The translations under genes and the position numbers were made by a program. DNA of 14,786 nucleotides from Chromera velia. Lineage: Eukaryota > Sar > Chromeraceae. Position 1 is the first letter of the stretch; each line of letters begins with the position of its first letter. The stretch covers positions 1-14,786 of the forward strand of contig JAHBMJ010002916.1 in the NCBI GenBank assembly GCA_018398765.1. The letters run 5' to 3'. Of the stretch, positions 1 through 9,339 are shown one piece after another. Below the pieces are notes generated by a model. That model saw nothing but the letters and a program-made list of their open reading frames with translations, was not told the DNA's origin and made no database searches.

Positions 1-765
1 ACCCCCCCCACCTCCACCCCCAACAGAGCCGCTCCCTCCAGTGCCGGCCAAGGAACTCACAATAGTCTTCCCTTGCCCCTGAAGGAAATTGAAGTGAGGG
101 AGATGGAAAAGGAGGAGAGAGTTTCGGCAAATTGTGAAGGAAGGAAAGCACAAGGAAGGAAGGAAGACGTACACCTTTTTTCTTTGGTCTAGAAGAACGC
201 ACAAGACCACGAACGTTGGAAGAAGAGAACAGCCAAAAGCAAGGAAGCAAGGGGGGAAAGGGGAAAAGAACAGCACAAAGAAACTGCGCGTAAAGTTCAC
301 CACCTCACGAAACAATTAACGGACTCCAAAAGAAATAACTGAAAGTTAGCACACAAACATACCTGCGCCAGCATAACCTGCCGCTGCAGGTTTTCATGCA
401 GAGCCACGACCTGCTGAGCAGGAAGACCTGCCAGCTGGACCGCATCAAGAGATGCGAAAGGATTAGTGATCAGCACGGTCTGCCCACTCTCCACAGCCGC
501 ACTGGTCGCCCCTCCTCCGCTCCCGCCGCCTGCCGCACGGCCACTCCCTCCACCCCCACCAGAAGTGTGGGTTCCGTTGGCGCCGCCGCCCATCATCTGG
601 CTGCCCGTTGCACCGCCCCCCCCCCCACTGCCTCCAGCCCCTCGAGCTTGAGAGGAGGGGGGGCCCTCGTCCCCCTGAGGCAGATTGGGGTTGGTGAAGT
701 CCCTGGTCCTCTCATTGTTCTGTCTGACCGTCAACTGGTTCAGCTTCGAGTATTGGATCTGCAGA

Positions 766-810
<45 letters not shown>

Positions 811-1457
811 AAGAGAGAAACAGAGCAGAAACGATCTGGGAAGTGCACGAATATGAAGTGGGCGGTACAACACAAGACAAAACCCAACGCAAGGAGAGGC
901 TGCAGAACAGAGCATGAAGAAAAAAGGGTCAGCAACAAACAGGGACGGGAAACAGGAAGCGAGGCAGACGGGGGCGAGAAAGAAAGCGTAGAAACGGACA
1001 ACCAAACGAACGAACAAACCTCCAATTCGTTGCACCCCGCGTAGATGCACCGCCCGTTGAGTGTCTGGAGGGCCTGAATCGCCTCCTCGACCCGTGCGTA
1101 CTCAACCAGGCACTGGACCGTCGGGGGTTCCTTTGTGTCCTTCTTGTTCGGCCTGTTGAAGATCGCCATCCTCAAAATGTTCCCGAATTTGCAGAACAGA
1201 GAATGGATCAGATCCAGGTCAATCTGATACACCAAATTGTTCACGGTGATCAACAGGAGACGGTTCGGAGTCTGGTCCGAGCTGCCGCTGGGTGTGACAG
1301 ACTGCCGGTTGGAGAACTCAACATTCAAGAGAACCCCCTGGATGTGGGGCGGGTTGCTGCGCCACTGTTGAAGAGCTGTGGCAGCCACATTGATATTCTG
1401 CAAACGAGAGGGGCGCACAAAAAGATGAGTGGGCGTAAGCTCTTCTTTCCGCTTGTG

Positions 1458-1510
<53 letters not shown>

Positions 1511-2324
1511 GGGGAGGGGGGAGGAGAGAATGGACTTTGCGGACACGATGAGTAGCCCAAGGAACCATGCACCTTCCGTCAGGCATGCTGAGAGCAGCTT
1601 GATGATTCATTCCATTGTGCTTGCAAGCACTTTTAGAAGAAGCGCCTGGGAAGGCAGAAAGAAAGACTGATGCAGAGAGAAGAGGAAGTCGCACTGGATC
1701 CCTCCGGACAGCCAGCCAGACCAACCGACCGGCAGCTCGACGAAGGCCTGGCCGAGATTGGTCGAATAGAAGATGCGCAAGTTATCGACGTTGCAGAAAG
1801 GCATGAACAGGTTCAGGATCTCCTGTTGCGTTGCTGTTTTCGGAATTGGTTTCAGATGGAGGACCTTGGAGGGAGTCACCTCCGCAGCTTGGGGTTGAGC
1901 TGCCGCAGGGGCTGCATGGCATTTTGTTTGGTGCAGTATGTACATGAGAAGACAGAGGTCAAATACGCACAATACGATATGATGGGAAAGAAAAAGATCG
2001 GCAAAAAGATGATCCCCAGATGACCTCACTTTGGAAAGTCAGGCTGGATGAAGTGAGGGTGTGAAAATGAAAGAGGACGGATGGGAAGAGGGCTACAGGA
2101 ACAGGTTGCATGGATGGCCAAGAGACGACGATGAGGTGAACCACGTACAGACAGTGGCGCGTGATGGGTGCCAACTTCACAAGAAAGAGAAAAACAGCCA
2201 AGACAGAAAGAACGGACTGACGGACGGACAAACAGATTCAACCAGTGTCTGAAGGAAAACAAAGGAAAGACAGGGGAAGGGCCAAGCAGGAGATTGCTCA
2301 CTCACCTGCAAACTGCTGCATCAT
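1..2324 (-). CDS. PTB: PTB/hnRNP L-family RNA-binding protein, copy A (5' part, truncated by window edge)
   Basis: Coding exons in gene order: 2324-2306, 1911-1730, 1397-1020, 758-363 and 78-1 (continues outside the window). Donors are GTGAGT, GTCGGT, GTTTGT and GTATGT; acceptors all end in AG. Intron phases are 1, 0, 0, 0, matching copy B. Exon 1 encodes only MMQQFA plus one base; an in-frame TAA lies about 57 bp upstream, so the first ATG (2324) is chosen. About 351 residues are visible. RRM1 starts near residue 22 (KVLHLKPIPK, then GQAFVELP and VEFSNRQ). RRM2 starts near residue 113 (LLLITVNNLVYQ, then NRPNKKDTKEPP and CIYAGCNELE, IQYSKL). A Gly-rich linker follows. Family knowledge: PTB/hnRNP L proteins bind CU- or CA-rich RNA in the nucleus and control splicing. 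Family assignment is strong; exon 1 is less certain because it is only 19 coding bases. RRM3 and RRM4 would lie left of the window. Confidence 0.88.
769..820. repeat. (CA)n(GA)n microsatellite in intron 3 of PTB copy A
   Basis: On the gene's strand this reads (CT)n then (TG)14, ending about 10 bp before the exon 4 acceptor (TATTCTGCAG). The repeat therefore forms most of the polypyrimidine region of that splice site. Confidence 0.9.
948..1220 (-). repeat. Near-identical inverted tract, copy A arm
   Basis: It covers the last 201 bp of exon 3 plus about 72 bp of intron 3 of PTB copy A. It pairs with 4812-5084 on the opposite strand. The exon part differs at 2 of 201 positions (one silent, one Ala/Ser); the intron part differs at about 4 of 72. 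Similarity drops sharply on both sides. Confidence 0.85.
1461..1521. repeat. (AG)20 and G-run in intron 2 of PTB copy A
   Basis: On the gene's strand it is a C-rich run followed by (CT)20, about 65 bp upstream of the exon 3 acceptor. It is a long CU tract in pre-mRNA, of the kind PTB proteins bind. Confidence 0.9.
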
Positions 2325-2620
2325 TTTCCTCACGCCTCGGGGGAAGTGGCGCAGGAGAAACGCAAATCACTTATTAGAGCTTACAAGCCGAAATTGGTTC
2401 GATCGTCTGCTTCCCGTCTCGTCTCGTCTTTGAAAAGAAGCGAGAGGAGAGAGAAAAGTTCCCTCAATTTCAAGACTTCGTTTTCACACTGAAGTGAAAG
2501 GGCGAATCAAGGCAACGGTGTCCCTATCAGACGCGCTTTGCGCTCATTCCCTCTTTCGGAATTGAAAATGGGCTCCCCTGCGTTCTTCAGTCTTCCGTCT
2601 CCGGACACGAAAATTTCTGG
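2325..2620. other. Upstream region of PTB copy A
   Basis: About 300 bp upstream of the copy A start on the minus strand. It is the probable 5' UTR and promoter of copy A and perhaps the 3' end of the small minus-strand gene. No core promoter motif stands out. Confidence 0.4.
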
Positions 2621-2953
2621 TCACACTTGGAGAGTGCTACAAGGGATTGCGTACAATTCTACTTGGAGCAGAGAAAAGACACACATGCCAAACTCTTCCT
2701 TCACGTTGCTCTTACTCAGTGGACGGATGCTGTTCAGTTTGTTTTCCAGCTGAGCGAAGTCCTGCGATGGTTGGAACTGGCAATATATAGGTGCATCGAA
2801 ATCACGAAACGCGGCCCCGTAAAGTTCTCCGCCCGCGCAACAAAGGGTCACTCGCACCCGGAGCTTAATTGGAAAACCCGTCTCCGTTTGAAAAGCGAAA
2901 ATCTCACAGTGCGCGTATGTTCCTTCCGGCCTGATGTGCAGGGTTCCCGCCAG
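2621..2953 (-). CDS. Unrecognised coding-like exon between the two PTB genes
   Basis: After a good acceptor (TTTCTTTCCTTCAG, ending at 2954) an open frame of about 110 codons runs to a TGA at 2621-2623. Codons show a strong G bias in first position, and the peptide looks natural (LHIRPEGTYAHCEIFAF, then GELYGAAFRDFDAPIYCQF, then a helix-like QDFAQLENKLNSIRPLSK). In-frame stops lie just upstream of the acceptor, so an earlier exon is needed. The best candidate starts at ATG 3323 and ends in phase 0 at 3195 or 3117, giving a basic N-terminus (MSLPARRNKRAASQ). The exon might instead end at the GTGTGT donor at 2684, with a further exon downstream. I recognise no family. A plus-strand open frame overlaps it (2627-3001), so it could be chance or part of another transcript. 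Confidence 0.35.
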   Translation of the reverse strand: MAGTLHIRPEGTYAHCEIFAFQTETGFPIKLRVRVTLCCAGGELYGAAFRDFDAPIYCQFQPSQDFAQLENKLNSIRPLSKSNVKEEFGMCVFSLLQVELYAIPCSTLQV

Positions 2954-3323
2954 CTGAAGGAAAGAAAGCTTGCAGCAACCTTCCTACATCACGATGATTG
3001 ACGCACGTAGATGTTTATATCACAACATTATCGATCTGTGGGTGTTGCGCTTTGGGTAAGATTGTAAGGTTTCCTTGGTCAGACTTGTTTCTGTTGCCAC
3101 TTGTCTCCGTCTGTACGTCTCTGAATTCCTTCCTCGGTCGACTGATCGATCGAATAAACGAGGCGCCTGATGATGAAAGCACCAGTCCGCTGACCAGGTC
3201 TCCTGCTTTCAATCGCGGCATCTCTCTTTTCTGTTTTATCTTTCTCCCGCTTTTCTCGTTCGCTTTCACGGTTTCTGAAGCTTGACTCGCTGCACGCTTA
3301 TTCCGTCTCGCCGGAAGAGACAT

Positions 3324-3428
3324 AAGTCAAGAAAAGCAAGGTGGAAGAGAGCAAACGACATTATAAGACATTCCCTTGTGAGAAGAATCACAACATCAGC
3401 ATTTAATTACGACTTCAAGCTCTAAGTC
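3324..3428. promoter_or_regulatory. Short 5' region of PTB copy B, with TATA-like TATAAG
   Basis: TATAAG lies at 3362-3367, about 62 bp before the copy B ATG. If the ATG at 3323 on the minus strand is real, this 105-bp stretch would serve both directions. No conserved core promoter is established for this kind of organism, so the TATA reading is tentative. Confidence 0.25.
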
Positions 3429-6400
3429 ATGATTCCTGGTCACCCCCACTACCCTACCCAACCCCCCCAATCCGCCCAACAGCAAGTTCAGTACCAACCC
3501 CCCGCCTCCCATCACCAAGCTGCACCCCACTCAGGAGCTGCACCCATGATACAGCAGCAGCAGCAGCAGCCAACGCCGATGCATCAGCACCAGGCACAGC
3601 AGGCCCCGGCATTCCCTCACCAGCAGCAGCAGGCGCGCGCAGGACTTCAGCAGGTTGGACAGCAGCAGCCGCCACTGCAGGCAGGTCCGGCGGGTCTCCA
3701 GCAGACTCCGGCATCAGCAGGTGCAGGAAGGCCGCGTGGTCAGTCTGCTGGTCGGCTCCCGCTTCATACCGCTTGGTCTTTTTCGCAGTCCCCTCATTTG
3801 TTTTTGTTAGTCCTCCTCGTCTGGCTGCTTCTTCCGAATCCGTCTTGAATGTATGCGTGCGTCAGACACCGATTCAACTGCTGCGTGCCTAGCCGATTCC
3901 CGTGCACCCTTACTGATTTCATGCAGAGACTCAGCCCTCCAAGGTGCTCCATCTGAAGCCTGTGCCCAAGACCGCCACCCAGCACGACATCATCCAGCTG
4001 TTCATGCCCTACGCCCCCGTGGAGACTGTGAAGATCTTTCACCTCGCACACCTCGGACAGGCCTTCGTGGAACTGCCTGTCAGTCAGTCAACAGATCTCT
4101 CTGTCTCTGTCTCAATCGAGGGAGGCAGCGAGGGAAACCGTCGTTGGTGCGGACGGACGGGTGCCCCACGTTTTCTGAGAGACCTTTTCGTTCTTCTGAC
4201 TATTGTTCCTTCCTTCCCTCCCTCCCTCCCTCCCTCCCTCCCTCCTTCCTTCCTTCCTTCCTTCCTTCCTTCCTTCCTTCCTTCCCTTCCTTCCCTTCCT
4301 TCCTTCCTTCCTTCCCTTCCTTCCTTCCTTCCTTCCTTCCCTTCCATCCTGCCTTCCTTTCTTCCTTCCTTCCTTTTCTTCTTTTTTTTGTGTCATGTAA
4401 GTGAAAGAAAGAAGAGAGGGAAAAAGAAGGAGCATTCAGTCTGTCAGCAAAATACAGAAAAAAAGTGGGAGGAGAAACGCATGGCGAGTCTGGCTGCTTG
4501 CCTACGGGCTTGTGTTTCTTGGCCAGCGCCTTTTGCAAGGCTCTTTCATGCTGCTCGTTCGTTAGTATGCAGTCGCGCAGAGCCAAGGATTGCAGAGCAA
4601 CCTCTAACTTGTTCCTTCGTTCTCTGCCCTGCAGGACGTCAAGGTAGCCCAAGCAGCGTACCAACAAATGCGCGCGCACGGCCCGACAATTCAGGGCGTC
4701 CCCCTCACCGTTGAGTTCTCCAACAGACAGGAGATCACACCGCATGGCGGCGCAGAGCAGGCACCGCACCGGGTGTTGCTTATCACCGTGAATAATCTGG
4801 TGTACCAGATCGACCTGGATCTGATCCATTCTCTGTTCTGCAAATTCGGGAACATTCTGAGGATGGCGATCTTCAACAGGCCGAACAAGAAGGACACAAA
4901 GGAACCCCCGACGGTCCAGTGCCTGGTTGAGTACTCACGGGTCGAGGAGGCGATTCAGGCCCTCCAGACACTCAACGGGCGGTGCATCTACGCGGGGTGC
5001 AACGAATTGGAGGTTTGTTCGTTCGTTTGGTTGTCCTTTTCTACGCTTTCTTTCTCGCCCCCGTCTGTCTCTCTTTCTGTTTCCTCCATGGCCAAAGGGC
5101 AGGAGATGTTTCCAAGGTGGAGGCTTTCCAGTCGTGTCGAGTCATGTCTTTTTCATCCGTTTCTTTCGACTGCCACATTGGCTGAATATCCTCGTTGCCC
5201 CTTTCTTTCCGCTGCGATCTGCTGTCTTGTCACTTTCTCTCCAAGGCCTCGCGTCTCACTGTTTGCCTCGTTTATCCACCCGCTCCGCCACTGAAGCCCT
5301 CTTCCTTCCTGCGAGTTGTTGTGTTTGTGTGAACGCTCGCTGGAGAGTGGACTCTCAGAAGTTACAGTTCCTTTGGCGTCATTATTCTCTCGCAAAATCG
5401 GGGTTCTGAAAGTCCTTTGCTTGTATTTTGAAAAAGTGAGAATGTGTTTTGTTCGAACGCTGAGAAAGTGGGCTTTCAGAAATTGCGACCCCACTTGCTT
5501 GTTCACTCACTCACCAACTCACTCGTTGACCGACGATTGCGTTGCACATCTATGTACTCCTCATGCGTGCACATTTCCTGTCTCATTTCCTTTATTGCTT
5601 CCTACCCTGCCTGCCTACCTGCCTGCAGATCCAGTTCTCCAAACTGCAAGAGCTGACAGTCAGACAGAACAACGAACGCACGCGGGACCTGACGAACCCG
5701 AACCTTCCGACCGGGGACGAGCCTTCAGGAGGACCCAAGAGCCCCACGCAGAGAATGACCAATGGAGTCGCGGGGGGGGGGAGCAGTAGCTCGGCCGCCG
5801 CGGCAACGTCCCCTGTGTTGGGGGCTGCTTCGGCAGGTGGCCAGACGGTTGTGATATCCAACCCCTTTGGCACGTTGGACGTCGTGCAACTGGCAGGTCT
5901 TCCTGCGCAGCAAGTGATGGCTCTCCACGAGAACCTTCAACGACAGGTTATGCTTGCGCAGGTGCGTCTTCCTTTCATCAAAATGTCTCTCTACGCCTGC
6001 TTTTCTTTTTGGATGGCCGGCTGGGTCTGCGTGGAATTTTCTGGCAGACTCCCCTCTGTTGTCTTCATTCCGGTATCGTCTGTTGGTCTGCTTTGTTTTG
6101 GTCTGTTGATCCGTCCGATTGTCCCTCGGCTGCCTGTCTCTTTGCTTAGTGTCGTATCATCGGTTGCGTTGCGTTGCGAATAGAGTGGTTGTACCTGACT
6201 CCTTGCATCTCCAAGTGATTCGTTCTAGCGTTCGCCATGACTGACTGGCTCAGAGATCGATTGCCTTTCTTTCTGCATGGATGTCTTTGGATCGCTTGAA
6301 GTGAAGTGAAGGCCTGTTTGAGTGGACGAGTCCGTGAGTGAAGTCACTGTACGTCAGTTGGAGAACACCCCACAACATGAGTGCGTGTGCAGAGTCAAGG

Positions 6401-7535
6401 TAAGAAGATTATCAGCTCCTCGGCCGGACTGGCAGGAGAGGGCGTGCACCTGCCTGGCCACGGACCTGCGCAGTTCCCTCAAGAAGTCATAGACGCAGGG
6501 ATGGACACTGCCAACAAAGAGGACACCCCTGTTCTGATGGTGCACCAGCTGCCTGGAGAGACCATCACTCCTCAGAAGGTCTGTGCATGGGTGTGTGACA
6601 TTGGGTTTTTTCTCTCTTTGGAAGCTGCCTTCTCTCTCTTCTCTCTTGAAAGAATGCTTCCTCCCGTTCAGTCTCAAACGGGTGCAATTGCGATCGCAAT
6701 TTGGGGCATTCACTCATGAAGAGACGCAAAGCCAAAACAAAACAAAAGACAGGAGGATGCTCAGAGGGACGAAAAAAAAACTCGATGTCATATCATGTCA
6801 TGTCTGTCTGCTGATGACAACCACGAATCCTTACCTACCTTTAGCGAGACTCACCGTTCTTCTCGACTGGGTCCCTGCGCTTATCTTTCGTGCTGATGAC
6901 AGACGATAAAGAGGAAGACAAAACAGGAGACACTGTATTGTTGTATTGAGTATCCCCGTGCTTTCGTTTCCGGGTTCCTCTCTCATCGCTTTCTCTTTCC
7001 CTCTTTGTGTGCCTGCTTTGCGTGTCCCGCCCCCCCCCTTCCCCTTCCCTCGAGCCCCCACCCACCCAAGCGTGCGTGCGTGCAGGTGTTCAACCTGTTC
7101 TCGATCTACGGCCCTGTCCAGAAGGTGAAGATCCTTCACAACAGGCCGGACGTCGCAATGGTGCAGTTCGCAGAGCCTGCATATGCGACCCTCGCGTTCT
7201 TCTACACGAACGGGTTGAGGGTGGGCAACAACGAGATTCAGGTCGTGTTCTCGAAGAACAAAGTCGTCAGGTAGGTAGGTGGGTATGCGTGTGTGGGGTG
7301 GTGTAGTGGGGTGCGGCTGAGTGCTGGTTCAGTCGTTTGAACTGCATCCAGTGTCCTAATTGGACATGGTTCTATGCCCCTGTGTCGTCTTTTGCTGCGG
7401 CTTCTTGACTTTTGACTTTTCTTCCTTTGTTCCTAACTTCCTTCGCTCCATCGTTTCTTCCGTTTTCTTCTGTGTTGGTTCACTCCCTGGTCTCTCTATC
7501 CCTCCCGCCCCCTCTCTCTTTTCATTCTTTCCCTT

Positions 7536-7566
<31 letters not shown>

Positions 7567-7817
7567 GCAGAAGCATGCAACCTGGAGATGAAGGCCAAGG
7601 ATTCAAAAACATGAGCTTCGCAAGCTCTGATCAGAGATACGGGGTCAGGCAGGAAGAAAGGGAGAAGGAAGAAGGAGGAAGGAAAAGGAAGATTGAGAGG
7701 GCCGAGCGAAAGGGAAGAGGGAGGGGGGATGGTGGAGTGTGGAAAGAAAACTGCCGGGTGTGGAATCAAATTATGGCCTCCAGAATGAATGCTTCGTTAG
7801 TTGTCAATTAGGACCTC

Positions 7818-7864
<47 letters not shown>

Positions 7865-8180
7865 GTGTGTGTGTGTGTGTGTGTCTGTGCCTAAGTGCGT
7901 CTGTCCGCCCGCCCGCCTGCTTGATGTTTCCTGTCTCATTCTGTTTATTTCTCTGCTGGCTTGCTTTTCAATTGCTTTCAGGAGGGGCCGGACGCTTTCA
8001 CTCGCTTTGCTCGGAATGCCTGCAAGCCGACTGATGTCGTGTTTGTTGCCAACCTTCCCGAACAGTTCGACGGTCAGTCGTTGTACATCTTGTCTGTCCC
8101 TACCCTGATCCTTCCCTTCTTCTTTTAATTCCTTGCCGGCTCCTTCCGGTCTTCTCGTTCTCTTCAGTCTTCCTTCTCGA

Positions 8181-8232
<52 letters not shown>

Positions 8233-9251
8233 TGCAGAGATCCAATTGGATGGCCTTTTTCGACAAATTGTCAACGTCCGCAAAGTAACGGTACGTCACC
8301 CTCTCTTCTTTCTTTCGTGTGGTCAGAATCTCCACCGTCCTCCCGTCTGTCTTCCGACAATGGAGTCCATAGGAGGATGTCTTTTTTCCGTGTTTCCTGC
8401 GTTTTTGAACGAACCAAGAGACGAAAGGACAAGATTTGAGAAAAGTAAGGGACAGACAATAGGAAAAAGCAGATGGACGGCATAAATAAATTCATGGCTG
8501 CAGATGTTGCCTTCCAAGGAAGGCGCACGGATGAAGATGGCGCAGGTGGCGGTGGATGGGTCCGTGGAGGCTGTGGAGGCTGTGATGGTCCTCCATGGAC
8601 AGAGAGTCGGGGACAGGTGCGTCTCTCTGTCTGCCTGTCCGCCTCCTTGCATGTATGTTTGCCTTCCTTTCTGTCTATCTGTGTGTCTGCCAGCTTTGTC
8701 CGCTTGCCTGAATGGCTGGCTGTGTGTTGTCTCTGGATTTGTTTGCCTCTTTTTCTTTCGACCTTTCTTTTGGTTTGCCTGCAATTCAAGCTGCCCACCT
8801 GTCTGCCATTTTTGTATGATCACGTTTTAGTTTTCTTGCATGTTTTCCTTGTGAATGAATGAAGCTGCGGGACCACAAAACAACGCCTAGTTGTCGGTCC
8901 TCCTTCATGCGTCCTCATTCTGTCTCATGCATGCAAAGAGACATAGTCCCCCTTCATCTCTTCTCCGCGTCTTGGTGGTGTGTTCTTGCATCTTGTCCGT
9001 CCTTCTTCACATTCATCTCTCACTGTGTATCCATCACTTTTCCTCCTTTCTACCCCCCTTTCTGTTTCTTTTTCTCTGTCTTGTCTCTCTCTCTCTCCCT
9101 CTCCCCCCCCCTCTTTCTTTCGTTTCTCCCCTTTGTTTCTTTCGTTCGTTTTTTCTTTGTCTTTCCCTATTCTTCTCTGTCTGTCTGTCTGTCTGTCTGT
9201 CTGTGCAGGGAGTTGAAAGTCGCGTTCACAAAGACCAGATTCGGCCACTGA
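3429..9251 (+). CDS. PTB: PTB/hnRNP L-family RNA-binding protein, copy B (complete, four RRMs)
   Basis: Eleven exons: 3429-3738, 3927-4078, 4635-5012, 5629-5961, 6393-6578, 7086-7270, 7571-7643, 7982-8072, 8238-8290, 8504-8616, 9209-9251 (TGA). Summed length is 1917 nt, about 638 residues, in frame throughout. Exon 1 could instead end at 3720 (same phase, 6 residues shorter); I prefer 3738 because GTCAGT matches the other donors. The N-terminus (1-103) is Q/P/H-rich. RRM1 is about 109-185 (KVLHLKPVPK), RRM2 200-286 (VLLITVNNL, IQFSKL), RRM3 436-510 (PVLMVHQLP, VFNLFSIYGPVQKVKIL, VVFSKNK) and RRM4 558-634 (VVFVANLPEQFD, ELKVAFTKTRFGH). The RRM3-RRM4 linker ends RYG..F.RF, like the tightly coupled RRM3-4 of animal PTB. 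RNP motifs are degenerate, as is normal in this family. Expected role: nuclear binding of pyrimidine-rich RNA and splicing control. Confidence 0.93.
3552..3569 (+). repeat. CAG repeat coding a Gln run in PTB copy B
   Basis: Six CAG units encode Gln within the Q/P/H-rich N-terminus of copy B. Copy A has no counterpart, since its N-terminus before RRM1 is only about 21 residues. Confidence 0.85.
4206..4386. repeat. Long CCTT/CCCT microsatellite in intron 2 of PTB copy B
   Basis: About 180 bp of almost pure pyrimidine on the plus (transcribed-sense) strand, built of CCTT, CCCT and CCTTT units. It lies mid-intron, about 250 bp before exon 3. Open frames across it on both strands are repeat artefacts. 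Confidence 0.9.
4812..5084 (+). repeat. Near-identical inverted tract, copy B arm
   Basis: This is the partner of 948-1220. It encodes RRM2 from about DLDLIHSLF to CNELE and continues past the GTTTGT donor into intron 3. Just upstream, the 5' part of the same exon is only about 63% identical at the protein level (37 of 59 residues by hand count). Confidence 0.85.
5321..5493 (+). repeat. Degenerate duplication inside intron 3 of PTB copy B
   Basis: Segments at about 5321-5373 and 5444-5493 share the order TGTGTTT, GAACGCT, AGTGG.CT.TCAGAA.T, offset by about 121 bp. It looks like an old local tandem duplication. Confidence 0.4.
7537..7564 (+). repeat. (CTGC)n directly before the exon 7 acceptor of PTB copy B
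   Basis: Six CTGC units and one CTGT, followed by CCGCAG and exon 7. The repeat itself is the pyrimidine tract of the 3' splice site. Confidence 0.85.
7823..7884 (+). repeat. (CT)n(GT)n composite in intron 7 of PTB copy B
   Basis: A run of CT dinucleotides followed by GT dinucleotides in mid-intron, about 100 bp before exon 8. It has the same composite order as the repeats before copy B exon 9 and copy A exon 4. Confidence 0.9.
8185..8235 (+). repeat. (TC)n(TG)n composite abutting the exon 9 acceptor of PTB copy B
   Basis: CU repeats then UG repeats run directly into CAG at 8235-8237. The downstream exon is only 53 nt, so this is the strongest candidate in the window for regulated splicing. 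Confidence 0.9.
9040..9204 (+). repeat. Pyrimidine-rich stretch ending in (CTGT)7 before the last exon of PTB copy B
   Basis: The 3' half of intron 10 is almost all C/T, with CTCTCT and CCCC runs. It ends in seven CTGT units at 9177-9204, four bases before exon 11. Confidence 0.85.
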
Positions 9252-9339
9252 AGGGAAAACAGAGGGGAGGGGGGATCTAAAGCGCCTCATTATTTTGAAA
9301 ACGGGCGTAGGGTTAGAGGGTCGGTTCGTTTTGTGCATT

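Noticed and set aside
297-1724. 475-residue minus-strand open frame
   Set aside because: It runs through introns 2 and 3 of PTB copy A; the long Ser/Leu and Cys/Val runs are (CT)n and (GT)n repeats. Only the exon parts match PTB.
2627-3001. 124-residue plus-strand frame
   Set aside because: It overlaps the minus-strand frame, which has better codon-position bias and a clear acceptor; at most one is real.
3429-3720. Exon 1 of PTB copy B ending at 3720 (donor GTGCAG)
   Set aside because: The phase also fits, but GTCAGT at 3739 matches the donor pattern of the other exons better; kept only as an alternative.
4200-4829. 209-residue minus-strand frame rich in Lys, Glu, Gly and Arg
   Set aside because: It is produced by the CCTT microsatellite of copy B intron 2 and the antisense of exon 3; the plus strand carries the real exon.
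7808-8335. 175-residue minus-strand frame
   Set aside because: It is antisense to copy B exons 8-9 and built largely from (CT)n(GT)n repeats.
7534-9204. Short tandem repeats as a CRISPR-like array
   Set aside because: They are 2-4 bp microsatellites without spacers, in spliced eukaryotic introns.
9301-9320. Telomere-like TAGGGTTAGAGGG
   Set aside because: A single imperfect occurrence within a generally G-rich 3' UTR, not a tandem array.
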